From Panaeolus papilionaceus (taxonomy: Eukaryota > Basidiomycota > Agaricomycetes > Agaricales): a DNA stretch of 64,000 bases. Shown here piece after piece: positions 35,145 to 47,294 of the stretch; position 1 is the stretch's first letter, and each line of letters begins with the position of its first letter. The stretch is from assembly GCA_015501605.1 (NCBI GenBank), contig JADNRZ010000013.1:310001-374000 (forward strand), read 5' to 3'. The notes beneath the pieces are model-generated. The model saw nothing but the letters and a program-made list of their open reading frames with translations. It was not told the origin of the DNA and did no database searches. The position numbers were made by a program, and so were the translations under genes.

Positions 35145-35609
35145 ATGCAAGACCCAAAGCTTTCTCATTTGGAGAAAAAGCGGCGCTATTACTTAGAGTA
35201 TGAATTTTATTGAGTATTCGTCGCATATCCTACTAAAAAACCTATTAGACATATTGAACAGGAAAGGGCGAAGGCATGTGAGCGATACAAAAGGTAAGAA
35301 TCCGGTTGATGGTACCACTGCAGCATAAATTTAAATCGAGCTGATAATCCACTCGATAGACGACAAGAAAAACAAACTACCACCGATGCAGAAGTCAGAA
35401 AGGAGAGACATAGATTAGCACAAGCTCGTTACCGCGAACAAAACAAAAAGCAATTACGCATCAAGTCTTGGGAGTATCGGTGAGTGATCAACATCCACAA
35501 TATTTCAAGCACTAATATCCCTGCTAGTCGCCGCAAGGCATTACAGGCGTCAATAGATCGCGATGAGGAGGAGTTTCAAAGGTTGTGGGCAATGGAGGAT
35601 GATGACTGA
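35145..35609 (+). CDS. Small basic helical protein, KDZ cargo (four exons, 99 residues)
   Basis: Four tiny exons (35145-35197, 35249-35293, 35360-35479, 35528-35609) join in perfect phase to a 99-residue protein. Introns are 48-66 bp with GT-AG ends, so no single open frame shows the gene. It starts MQDPKLSHLEKKRRYYLEHI, contains RLAQARYREQNKKQLRIKSW and RRRKALQASIDRDEEEF, and ends AMEDDD. It should be one long charged helix or coiled coil with an acidic end. The RYREQN...R pattern resembles small proteins repeated in mushroom genomes, recalled without a named family. It may bind DNA or the transposase (inference). Confidence 0.65.
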
Positions 35610-35809
35610 ATTAATCACACTAGAGTTTAGAGTGTTCAATAAAAGCAATAAAATTAAATTGAGGCAAAACAAAAGATTTCACAAGGTAGATACAGACTAC
35701 ATTAGCCAAAACGACGGCGAGAAGATGGAGGAAGGTCTTCAGAATCGGGAGAACGGGGCCTGCGGGTGATTCTGCTGGGACGTGCAATAGAGATGCCTAT
35801 GTCACCACC
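35610..35809. other. Short spacer between small basic and acidic genes
   Basis: 200 bp between two convergent genes; only 3' ends are expected here. Confidence 0.4.
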
Positions 35810-36637
35810 TTATTCTGCCTCGTCGTCTGCTTCCATGTCCTCCGCATCGTCTTCTTCTTCCTTGTCGTCTGCTTCCACATCCCCCCCTCCATCGACGCCT
35901 TGTTCTCCCTCATTATCGGTATTCATGTCCTCTTCACCCTCTTCCCCATATCCATCCTCCCCTTCGCGGCTGTTGTCATCCGAGTCTGAGTCGTCGTCAA
36001 CGTAGATTCGGCTTGAGGATGCGCACACATTTCTTCTCCTGATCCGGGTCCGCGCAAGTGAGGTGCGATCTGGCGGAGATGGTGAGTAGGCGTCGAAGGA
36101 TGGTGCTTCGCTGATTGCAGACGATGTAGAGGAGTGGGATTCGGGGTCAGACGGGTCATCCTGGACCTCTTCGCACTCGGGGGATGAAGCGATACCGCGC
36201 CAAAATCTCGCGTATTGTTCAAACTCTGTGAGGCCTAGATCAGGGGTTAGGGCCTGGCGCCAAGCTTCGGATTCAGGCCATGGATTGAAGGACCCCTCTT
36301 GGCCCTCCTCTCCATGAGCCATGTGATGAGCCAGGGTATGCAGTTCCGTTACTGCTGCTGAGATTAACCAGGGAAGTTGTTGGGGGTTGGGGATGGGAAT
36401 ACCTAGTGGGAGGTGCGACTGGCTGGAAGTGGGTGTGTTTCCGGGAGCGACAGGAGGAGAGGGAGAAGGTGGTGGAGTCAACAACTCCTCAGATCCGGGG
36501 TGAAAAATTTTCCATTGGACTGGATCCGCGTTGCTAAACAAACCTCCCTCGTAATCTTCGTAGTCTAGCGGGGAGTCATAATCTGAATCCTCGTCGTTTG
36601 ATGAGGCGAGCTGGTCAGGAGTGGGGAAGGGTACCAT
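35810..36637 (-). CDS. Acidic low-complexity protein, KDZ cargo
   Basis: A single-exon frame on the minus strand with ATG at 36637 (MVPFPTPDQLASSNDEDSD) and stop at 35810, 275 residues. The middle has a short ordered-looking part (LPWLISAAVTELHTLAHHMA, then AWRQALTPDLGLTEFEQYA). The last 90 residues are almost entirely Asp, Glu and Gly with a short basic motif RTRIRRRN before them. No known domain is visible. The extreme acidity resembles histone- or DNA-mimic tails (inference). It is divergent from the gene at 36940, with a 302-bp shared upstream region. Confidence 0.55.
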   Translation of the reverse strand: MVPFPTPDQLASSNDEDSDYDSPLDYEDYEGGLFSNADPVQWKIFHPGSEELLTPPPSPSPPVAPGNTPTSSQSHLPLGIPIPNPQQLPWLISAAVTELHTLAHHMAHGEEGQEGSFNPWPESEAWRQALTPDLGLTEFEQYARFWRGIASSPECEEVQDDPSDPESHSSTSSAISEAPSFDAYSPSPPDRTSLARTRIRRRNVCASSSRIYVDDDSDSDDNSREGEDGYGEEGEEDMNTDNEGEQGVDGGGDVEADDKEEEDDAEDMEADDEAE

Positions 36638-36939
36638 GAATATAACTTCAATTATACGGCTCGACAAGAGAATAGGAAGTAAAGGACGATGAAAAAGAAA
36701 AGAAAAACCGAACACAGATTGATTGAAAATGAGGGACAGCTCTTGGCGTTCAAACCGCATGATACTCAGCGTACCAAGTACCTGGTCCAGAATCCAGAAT
36801 TGATAATAAAAAAACAGAAAAGAAAGCGCACATTCCAACCACATTCCACCTTCCAGACCACTCCATCAATATCCTGTTGCAAGCTTGTGAGTTGACACGA
36901 ATACGATGAGAGACTACTTACTCATTCTCCTCTCCAGAA

Positions 36940-39313
36940 ATGGTTAACCCTGGCGCTTTCCGTGGCAAGCAAAAGACCTATTTGTTAGGCAGAAAACCCG
37001 AATACAGCGCTGCACGGGTAAATGGGACTGTAATCGATGTTCTTGCAGGGATTATCCAAGATTACTTCCACATCTTCGACCCTTTGGAGAATGGTCGCCA
37101 TTGGGATCCCACTGATGAAGAAATGGAGGCAGCCACTCTCGCTGATCCTAGGCCTGAACCTGTAGCCCCCGATCCTGAGACCATGACACCTAAGGAGTAT
37201 AAAAAGGCGAAGGTGGAGTGGGAGAACCGTAAAGATCTGATCAAGTTCATCAAAGCGGTGAGTCGGCACTGTTTGTAAAGACCGTGAGCACCAAACTCAT
37301 GACCCTGAAGCAAATCAAACGTTGGTTTGCTTACCAGTACATGAAGGACAACAACGCCATCACGAGGAAGTTGAAAAGTGCCGCCAACCCTTTCCTCAAT
37401 ATTCTCTTTCAACTATGCGGCAAATCAATCAAGAAGCCCCGTCTATTATCTGCAAAAAGTATCTGGCGACGAGCGCATCGAGTCACCATCGACACCCAGG
37501 CTAGGAAGCAGTGTCGCCTAGAGAAGAAATCGGCAAAGTCAGCGCTGGCTCCTATTCGTGAAGGTATCGCTACAGACTTGTTCAACGCGCTGCCCGAGGA
37601 GGAGAGGATCGCTTTTGGGGAACAGGCCACGGCAGAGCATGGAGAAGCAATGAAACAATGGGAGAAAGACCGCGAGGATCCCATCAGCTCTGACCCAGCG
37701 TGCATGCAAAGGTACGTTTTCTTTTCACGTCCTGTCCGCAAGTCATAGCTAAAATATATTCAGATGCATTAATAATCTTCCTAGCGTGGTCCAGCCCTTG
37801 CTGGATATCATCGTCAAGGCTACAAAATGGAAAGTTACATTTATCGCAGGGGGTCCAAACCCAGCAGATGGAGGGCGTATGAGCATGATCAAGTAAGTCT
37901 CTTTAATTTGTGAGGTCTCTTCGGTTCATCTTATACTTTCTTAGTCTTCACTCTGGCACCACATCAGGCGCAGAGCCTATGACTTTCGGACGGTTTGAGC
38001 AAGCGAGGTACCGGAGTCAGCTGGTCCCTATCTTCACAAATTTTTTGCGCAACTGCTGGAGTACGTTGACTCTATTCTGTTCTCTTTCATATTACTGATG
38101 TATTATTTCTTCCTTAGCTCCTGAGGAATGTCGCGAATACGGATTGGATCCCACGTCGGAGGATTACGACGAATTGACATTGGCAATGGAGGAGGAGCAA
38201 GAAGAGGGGCAAATGTTTTCGTTGTCGGGTGATGCTGCCTCTGCGGAGGACCGCTCCGCTTCTTCCCCAGCTGGCTCACCTCCATCCCCCATCAATCGCC
38301 CTCACTCACCTACCCAGTGTAGGTCGTCCGAGTGCCACTCGGAGATTGACTCTCCAGCCCCACAACTCTCTGCCACCTCATTCCTCCCTGCATCTCCCAC
38401 TCGTTCTCCACACGGCTCTCCCCCTGCATCTCCCATTCTTTCTCCCATTCGTTCTCCGTCACTCATTCGTTCTCCCTCTCCCATTCGCTCTCCCTCTCCC
38501 ATTCGCTCTCCCTCTCCCATTCGCTCTCCCTCTCCCATTCGTTCTCTGTCCCCCACTCCACCTCCCGCTATGCTGTTGCCCACTTCATCTCCCGCTATGT
38601 CCTCCATCGGCGGAATTGCGTCCACTGCCCAAAAGCGTTCTGGAGAAGACTTGGATGCTGAGCGAGGTCGGCGTAAGTCGTCGCGCAAGGAGGACCCCAA
38701 TGTGGATAGCTCCAGTGCGGTGAAGGTGGTGGCACGCAAGGGAAGGAAGGGTAAAGGTGGAGAAACGTCGTCGAAGAAGGTGACCAAGGCCGCCACGAAC
38801 TGGTTCAACGATGCAATGAGGCTGTTTACAGAGGGATCAAATTGTCTTGGACCCGATGGAAATGGGACTCTTGGGGACGGATGGGTTGAGCTGGTTGCAT
38901 CGTGGTCAGCATTCCAGCAGGAGGTGAAAGATTTGGCCGAGGATAGCAAGCTTCCAACAAAGCACCGTCCTTTCCCCATCAAGGAGTGGATCGGCCGCGC
39001 GCGTTCGTTGACCTACCGTCCAGATAACATAAATCTTGCTTCTTATGAGCAAGATTTTAAACTCTGGTGGGCGTCTATGCAACCAGCGTGGCGGCTCGAT
39101 GATGGGAAGGTGGTAGCTTCACGTGTGGATGGCAATTGGACGGGTTTACGGATGCCAGGCATCAACGGGTTGCTCAACGTGGTTGCAGCCCTGTTTTATT
39201 GGGGTCTCGCAGCGCACGGGAATAAGAGGAGGATGAGTGCGTGGAATCTCATGTTAGGGGATTGCACCGCTGCCTTCCAACACCTCACCCTCCTCGAGAA
39301 ATCCCGTCACTAG
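36940..39313 (+). CDS. KDZ-associated protein with IAGGP...HSGTT core and RSPSPI repeats
   Basis: Five exons (36940-37257, 37311-37711, 37764-37892, about 37945-38060, 38118-39313) give about 719 residues. The N-terminal half reads RGKQKTYLLGRKPEYSAA, IKRWFAYQYMKDNN, WRRAHRVTIDTQ, then the core VTFIAGGPNPADGGRMSMIN, LHSGTTSG and MTFGRFEQARYRSQL. I recall this arrangement from proteins widely multiplied in Agaricomycetes, without an assigned function. A Ser/Pro-rich middle contains five tandem RSPSPI-type hexapeptides (DNA 38460-38560). The C-terminal 170 residues look folded and include RMPGINGLLNVVAALFYWG. The SR-like repeat might be phosphorylated (inference). One exon boundary is uncertain by one base. 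Confidence 0.7.
38460..38560 (+). repeat. 18-bp tandem repeat encoding RSPSPI
   Basis: About five in-frame copies of an 18-bp unit (CGCTCTCCCTCTCCCATT) within the 36940 gene. Copies near the edges carry C/T changes and a Leu substitution. Confidence 0.8.
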
Positions 39314-39966
39314 CTCCTGCCTCGTTTTTTTTGTTTTTTATTTTTCATTTTTCATTTTACAATCGCGCTCCTTCCTGCTTGTTCCGTTGTCCCATGTTTC
39401 TTTTCAAATCAAAATATATTGTGTTATGTCACTCTTTCTTCTCTCATTTTCTTGTTCTTGTCATTCTACCTATCTGTCTGTAACACGTAGGTAAAAATTA
39501 AAATTAAATAAATTGCAATTTTCATTCTTTTTGTTTGAATAAATTCCGGGAATAGTCGGAGAGAATATTGATGGGAACAGATGATGGAGGCAAAAGTACC
39601 CGAATGGGAATTTTGATGGGGAACGAGTCCCATCAAAAATGAGTCCTATTATTAGAACGTCATCCAAAGGAATGAACGCTAATCCACCCAATACAGCCTG
39701 CTAAAGCCCGTGGTGCATATTTTAAAATTCATAATTTAATATACTAATTATATTATAAATGTCATTTCAAGCCCAAAGTACCCCACCACCGTTGTAGATG
39801 GTGAGCAAGGCATATTGGGCCCATTGGGTGTGATGACATTCTAAAAATAGAATGTCATCCAAACCAACAATTGTCAATCCACCCCCTATGCTCTGCTAAC
39901 GCCCGTGCTATGTATTTTAAAAATCACCATTTAATATATATAAATTTATTATAAAAGCTGGTCTGT
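39314..39966. repeat. Right subterminal region of the KDZ element
   Basis: Past the 3' end of the cargo gene (T-rich, 39320-39480) lie two degenerate units mirroring those at the left end. They carry palindromes at 39639-39665 and 39832-39860; the latter has 12-bp perfect arms around AAAA. Confidence 0.65.
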
Positions 39967-40196
39967 GCCCAATGTGCTCCATCGTCGCTGTAGACAGTGA
40001 GCAAGCCCTATTGCTCACTGTTTTGGATGTTGTTTACCCTTGTTTACCATGTCCCCGACGTACAACAGCTATCCCTACCCCCCCACAGGCCTATACAGGC
40101 CTCTGAAGTGGTAAGAGTGTAAAAATCCACTCGAGTGCATTTTTCCACTTTGGATGCATGAGCCCCCACAGGAAAAATGCACTCATTGATACATGA
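39967..40196 (-). repeat. Right terminal inverted repeat of the KDZ element
   Basis: 230 bp ending TGATACATGA, the near-perfect reverse complement of 29642-29871. Confidence 0.85.
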
Positions 40197-40199
40197 GAC

Positions 40200-41057
40200 C
40201 AGCACTTACAGGTGCACCTCGTTCTGGTACGCAGCTGTTTTGGGGATATTCCATGTTGAATTCCAGCATATTGGTCCAATGTCGAAGAACCTACGTCCTC
40301 GGGTTCTTCACTTTCTTTGGGTGCGCTGGCTTGAACCAGTCGAAGGCCATGATCCCGGACAAACCCAAGACACACTTCCCAAAATTCGATTTCCACTCGA
40401 TAATGACGAATTCGCGTATGGTTGTCTTGATCCTTCCCTGGTCCTACGAGGCTGCCACACCATTCCTGCATTCTGCGACGGCCAAAAACCTCAATCCGAG
40501 TCACCTGTTTCCCAAGAAGTTCGCTGTCAAGGGCGTATCCTCATGAGGGAAGAATCCCTTGACAAATGGAAGAACTATTACGTCGGAATGTAAGATCTTC
40601 ATAGTTATCATTTTGCAATATCGAGGACTGACCTTTCGATGTCACATCAAGCTTTGTTGACCGTGATATGTTCATGCGATATTTGGGGCTAGGGGTGGGT
40701 CACGCTGGCAAGCCGCATTCCGCATATAACTCCACTGGCCTTGACATGAGTCGTGGCCAGCGGGGCACAGCAGAGAACAATGAAGTCCACCAAGGAGCAC
40801 CCTCCAGACAAAACTTGAATATGCAAGTTGATCGTGATGAAGGGGCTGCACCGTTATATGGGCAGAACCAGGACAAAGGACAAAGTGAGGATGACGAAAT
40901 CAATGACTCCGAGTCGGAGGACGAAGACAACTCGGCATTCGAAGGAGATCGGGCAGAACTTGAAGACCCAGCGGACGACGGTGCAAGTCTGAGTGGCTCG
41001 CCGGACTCGGATTCTGGGTCGGAATCAGACCTGGATTCGATATATAATGACTTCTAA
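40200..41057 (+). pseudogene. Truncated Plavaka/CACTA-type transposon protein, C-terminal fragment
   Basis: Exons 40200-40589 and 40652-41057 join in phase (62-bp intron). The reading frame begins at the KDZ border with no start codon. Motifs are TSFWYAAVLGIFHVEF, PRVLHFLWVRWLEPVEG, LRGCHTIPAFCDG, then FVDRDMFMRYLGLGVGH and a long acidic Ser/Asp tail ending DSIYNDF. I recall this C-terminal order from large proteins of Plavaka-type (CACTA-like) elements in mushroom genomes. The 5' part is absent here and I do not see it left of 29642, so it was truncated before or during arrival of the KDZ element. Confidence 0.6.
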
Positions 41058-42309
41058 AATATTTCCTGTCTGCTTGCCTCTGACTTAGACCTTGGATTTG
41101 ATATGTAACGACTTGTTACTATATTTCTATGTCGTCATCATCTTGCGTCTTCGGTCGCTCGTCACCGGGAAAAGAAAAAGGATAAAAATGCTGAGCCGAG
41201 CGACAAGTTGTCGCGCCGACTAGAGAGCGAGGCGAAGTGATAATGAAAGTATGATGAGGGAAGTGTGGATTGAGTCCGAGTCGTCGAGGGTTGACTCGCT
41301 CACGTGACCAAGAAGGTTGATCTGTGTGCGTGCACACAGATCACTCCAATCTGCATGCATTTTCGGGAGTGTATTTATAGTAGGTAGAATTTGGAATGAA
41401 AAGATCTTTTTATCCATTTTCATTTCAACCCTACTCAGGCTGGAATACTGGCACTGGATTAGCATAGGCACGAGACATACCATCGTCGTCTCAACGTCGC
41501 AACGCGTCTGAGCATGTCTCCAGGATGCAGCCAGCGTGACCGCGTTGGTGTAAACTCAAGGCAGTCATCTGTTCAATGATAGTCTAATCAACACCTCGCT
41601 TCCGCAAATGCAACGGCAGGTAACCCGAGACAAGATCGGCGATGCTCTGCTAATCATTGGTCTAGGAGGATGTTTGGTGACCAGTGCCCGACAAACATGT
41701 AATCCGTATGGTATCACAATGAAAGTTTTGGTATCGGGATGTCATAGAGCGCAGATGGATTTGGAAGATAACCCCAACCTGGGGAGTTGATTGACATGAT
41801 GGTGTAAACTGCAAAACATAAATACATGGAATGGTCTTTTGATCGAGTCCTGGATTTATGTATGCAAGAGTGGGTAATCTATACACAAGCTGGCAATAAC
41901 CTGCCAGTCGTTGCACCAGTTTGAGTAATTCATTGCAAAGGTCTAACACTTATGGGATCAACACGATATTGGCCTGCAACCTTGCTGTCAGGATGCCATT
42001 ATATTACACCTCCAGATATGCCCATATAACCCGAAGTAGACCTATTACCTAATTGTCGGAGCTAAAAGTGCAAATCAGCCTCCAAAACTTTTACTGATGT
42101 TACTGGTTATACTTTGTCCTCCTGCTTGATTGAGCGGGGTATCATGGGATTCAGGACCACAACAAAATAGTCCAGCTCAAAGTTGGGCTGCAGCTCGACA
42201 CGTGCAGCATATTTCGTGACAGTGACATTTGGCAATATTTTTTTTGCAGCATATGGGGCATTTTATATGTGCTCCCGACTGTGTGGACTTCGAACCAGTG
42301 CCTAGGTCA
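41058..42309. other. Gene-free region
   Basis: About 1.25 kb with no supportable gene between the Plavaka fragment and the kinase relic. Short frames on both strands lack recognisable features. Confidence 0.4.
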
Positions 42310-43428
42310 CCCCTATGGTTCATTGACCACGATGCCACTTATTTCACGCTGGGGATCGTGAACGAATTAGGATACGTGAGCGATCCATGAATACCTTGTA
42401 TGTTTCTGCCTGTGTGGACCCATTCACACCAGGCTACATGCTTTTGCATTTCGCAATTCATGCAGTCATTGTGAAGGATGCATTGCATCGTACAACCCTA
42501 CCCAAGTCGGACGTTCTGAACGCACTACCTCGCAAACGCGGGCAGCCTAGTGACCTCACTTCGAAACGGGAGTCAATAAGGCTAAGAGGAGAAGCTGCAG
42601 ATTGGCACAACTTAGAGACATCAATTAACGTTGACAAGGTATGTTACTTGCCTTACCTTCCCCCCTCCAATCTTTATTGACCGCTTCCCTAGGAGATAGC
42701 TTTACGCCATATATTACTAGTACTGTTTGATTTTGACGTTTACCATTCAGCAGCACCATCGTCCTTCCTTCGAGTTTCACCTTCGTGCCACTCTAATTTC
42801 ATATCGCAGCCATTCCAACAACCAAAAGCAACTGTTTATCGTTGGGTGATCGAACTATGCACCAAGTCAGGTGAAACCATCCAAGGAAACGTTGTCGTAA
42901 AGCTAACTCTGGGCTCTATCTTCACAGCTACCATCCTGAGCCATACACAAGGCAGATTCACAAGGAGTACGGCGCATCTGAACGATTGTACAAGGTGGGT
43001 GTAAATAACGGCATTCTCAAGGTTCATGATGTTTTTGAAGATGCGGAGACGGGAACTGTCACTCTGGCGACATAGAATGGCGGCATGGATCTACTGCATC
43101 GAGAGTGCCCTTTATTGGGAACCCCAAGGCTGATCAGACAACATTGAATAAAGCTAAGTTGTTAGTTGATTTACTTCTACCACTCTACGACTTGCAGAGG
43201 TCTTTTTTTAGCCGTTCACTATCTAATACAGTAAAGTCAATTAATCGGGGAGGTATTATGCACAATAATCTCAAACCCAACAACATCCCCATTAATTCTG
43301 AAGGGTGTTTGTTGATTATTGACTTCGACTCTACCACATGTATCAAGGCCGAGATGTATGAGGATGTAGTAACAGATGATATGCGCGCCCTGCAAGCTAG
43401 ACATAAACGTACATGCCGCCGTTTATAA
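42310..43428 (+). pseudogene. Kinase-like copy D, strongly decayed
   Basis: It aligns with exons 2-4 of copies A-C but has no N-terminal exon. Recognisable pieces in order: PWFIDHDATYFTLGI (42317 on), a frame change, then CVDPFTPGYMLLHFAIHAVI, ALRHILLVLFDFDVYHSAAP, SSFLRVSPSCHSNF, VHDVFEDAETGTVTL, a stop in place of the hinge, RSLSNTVKSINRGGIMHNN and LIIDFDST. The glycine loop is deleted, several stops interrupt the hinge region, and the catalytic loop reads HNNLKPNN, so the catalytic Asp has become Asn. Confidence 0.75.
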
Positions 43429-43855
43429 TACATCTTTCTTGTCCTATCTTGTGCTCATTCCTTTCGCTTTTATTTAATTATTTAGTTTCATATATCTTTA
43501 GGTCTCACTGTAGCATCAAGACTTCGCTTCAACAGTTCAAGTTGTCCTTCAATTGTGTCGTAGTTTATAGCATTGTTTTGGAACCACTCGATATACAACA
43601 CTCGTCTAAACTCGTCGCTGATGTTCAATGTCTGGATAGCTAAAATGACCGGTGAACCGTGTCGTTAAAATTACCACATGGAAGGTATATCTACATACAA
43701 ATTTTACGAGTACGGTAGAAACAGAAGTGGAAGAATAAGCAGAAGGTTGGCGAACGAGGGAAAAATAACCTTCGCCAAAAGCCCAGAAAACATTCCGACA
43801 ACAATAGAGAAATGAGATGAGATGAAAGAGAGACAGAAATACACTTAAAAATTAA
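43429..43855. other. Intergenic region
   Basis: About 430 bp between the kinase relic and the MYST 3' end; T-rich on the left, otherwise featureless. Confidence 0.4.
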
Positions 43856-46069
<2,214 letters not shown>

Positions 46070-46364
46070 GTAACAATGAATTTCGGATTTGTGAATCTAA
46101 AAATGTTCTTGACGATAGAACTGCCGAACCGTGGAGTCCAGACTGCGGGTCGAATAATGGGGTTTACAGGAATGATATTGAGCAATAAATTTTGAATAAC
46201 TGAGGAGAAGTAAGAGTAGAGGAATGGGTTACGCCGTCAATTATTATTTTGAGGATGAGGGATGTTCATGAATATGGTCATAGTGGTTCATTTGTTTATC
46301 GTCAGTGCAACAACAATAAACAGAGTCACTCTTCCTTCCACCATCATCATCAGTGATTACAACA
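46070..46364. promoter_or_regulatory. Bidirectional promoter between the MYST and MED9 genes
   Basis: 295 bp between outward-facing start codons. No specific site is obvious; AAT/ATT-rich near the MED9 side. Confidence 0.4.
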
Positions 46365-46858
46365 ATGTCCTCGTCTACGACTCTACCAATAACTCTATAC
46401 GAATCTTTATTGTCAAAATTAATTATGATTATAGAATTGACTCAACAACCAGGAGGTGTCTCCAACCCTCATGGAAGACAGAAATTGTTGCAAGCTGTAA
46501 GCTTATACTCACGCCCATCAACTCATTCAATGTCTCAAAATTGAATCCCCTTAAGACAAACGAATTAAAAAATGCCATAGCTCAAGCCAAAGAATATGCG
46601 ATTAATCTTCCTGGAGGAGAACTTGTAATTGAGGAGCAGGACCAAGTAATAACAATGTTAGAGACCTTGAAGGAGCGCAAAAGGTTTGCTGCTTTTCTTG
46701 GTCTGATTCAAACATGAAACGAAACTGACAATTCCAACCTTTGCAGGGCCCAATTGGCGGAATTTGCCTCTCGGAAGGTTTTCGTAGCACAATACTCACA
46801 AGATTTGAAAATGGAGATTGATTCTATGGCTTCGACCCCGTTTCATTCAAGCGATTAA
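46365..46858 (+). CDS. Mediator subunit 9-like protein
   Basis: Three exons (46365-46496, 46556-46683, 46747-46858) give 123 residues. It starts MSSSTTLPITLYESLLSKLI. The diagnostic part is two helices: ELKNAIAQAKEYAINLPGG, then ELVIEEQDQVITMLETLKER followed by KRAQLAEFASR. The pattern, a helix then LPG then a SIEEQ-type helix with MLExLxxKR, matches the Med9 family as I remember it (middle module of Mediator). Length fits fungal Med9. Another small coiled-coil complex subunit is the alternative. Confidence 0.6.
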
Positions 46859-47294
46859 CCTGGGATACATATCCTCCTGGTGCCGCTCCCTCTACACGGC
46901 TTATCTACGTGCAACCAGACAGTTATACGCTGTCTCCTCCTATCTTTTTCCTGGCGTCTTTGCAGTCCCATCTCGTAAAGTTGGACCATCAACCGACGAC
47001 TACCAGTAAAGACGACATGCAAACCAGCAGGATTCTGTCCTGTGGAAAAATAGGCAGCGCTGGTCATACCACACACTAAGACAGGCGTCACAGTGGAAAC
47101 TTATACTTCTGTTTGACCTCACATCAATCAGAAACTTTTTTTATATGTGCAACTGAAGATCCATCCCCTCCACCTCCTTGCTCTCAATACCTTTATTCGC
47201 GCTGGTCGCTACTTGGACATTGTCTTCTTGCCATCTTTTCTGTGCTTTACGAGTTTTCTTCCCGTGCGCTTGTTTTCTTGCTTTTCAGACTTCG
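46859..47294. other. Intergenic region and 5' untranslated region of the next gene
   Basis: About 435 bp. A TTTTCAG acceptor-like site lies 8 bp before the ATG at 47295, so an intron in the 5' untranslated region is possible. Confidence 0.4.

Larger units (their letters stand above)
29642..40196. mobile_element. KDZ-family DNA transposon, 10.55 kb, complete-looking
   Basis: It is bounded by 230-bp terminal inverted repeats (29642-29871 and 39967-40196) with about five mismatches and no indels. It carries a KDZ transposase (30565-34376, minus), a 99-residue basic protein (35145-35609, plus), an acidic protein (35810-36637, minus) and a large protein with SR-like repeats (36940-39313, plus). 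Subterminal repeats with palindromes lie inside each end. KDZ transposons are known from Agaricomycetes, where they carry CxC-type cysteine clusters. I could not identify a target-site duplication: the left flank reads ...GTGGCTAGAT and the right GACCAGCACT. The near-identical ends and intact frames suggest recent activity. Confidence 0.8.

Noticed and set aside
38229..38982. Plus and minus frames rich in Leu/Pro or Gly/Glu/Arg repeats
   Set aside because: They are alternative frames of the RSPSPI tandem repeat in the 36940-39313 gene.
29620..40215. A target-site duplication for the KDZ element
   Set aside because: No convincing direct repeat flanks the inverted ends; at most two or three bases match.
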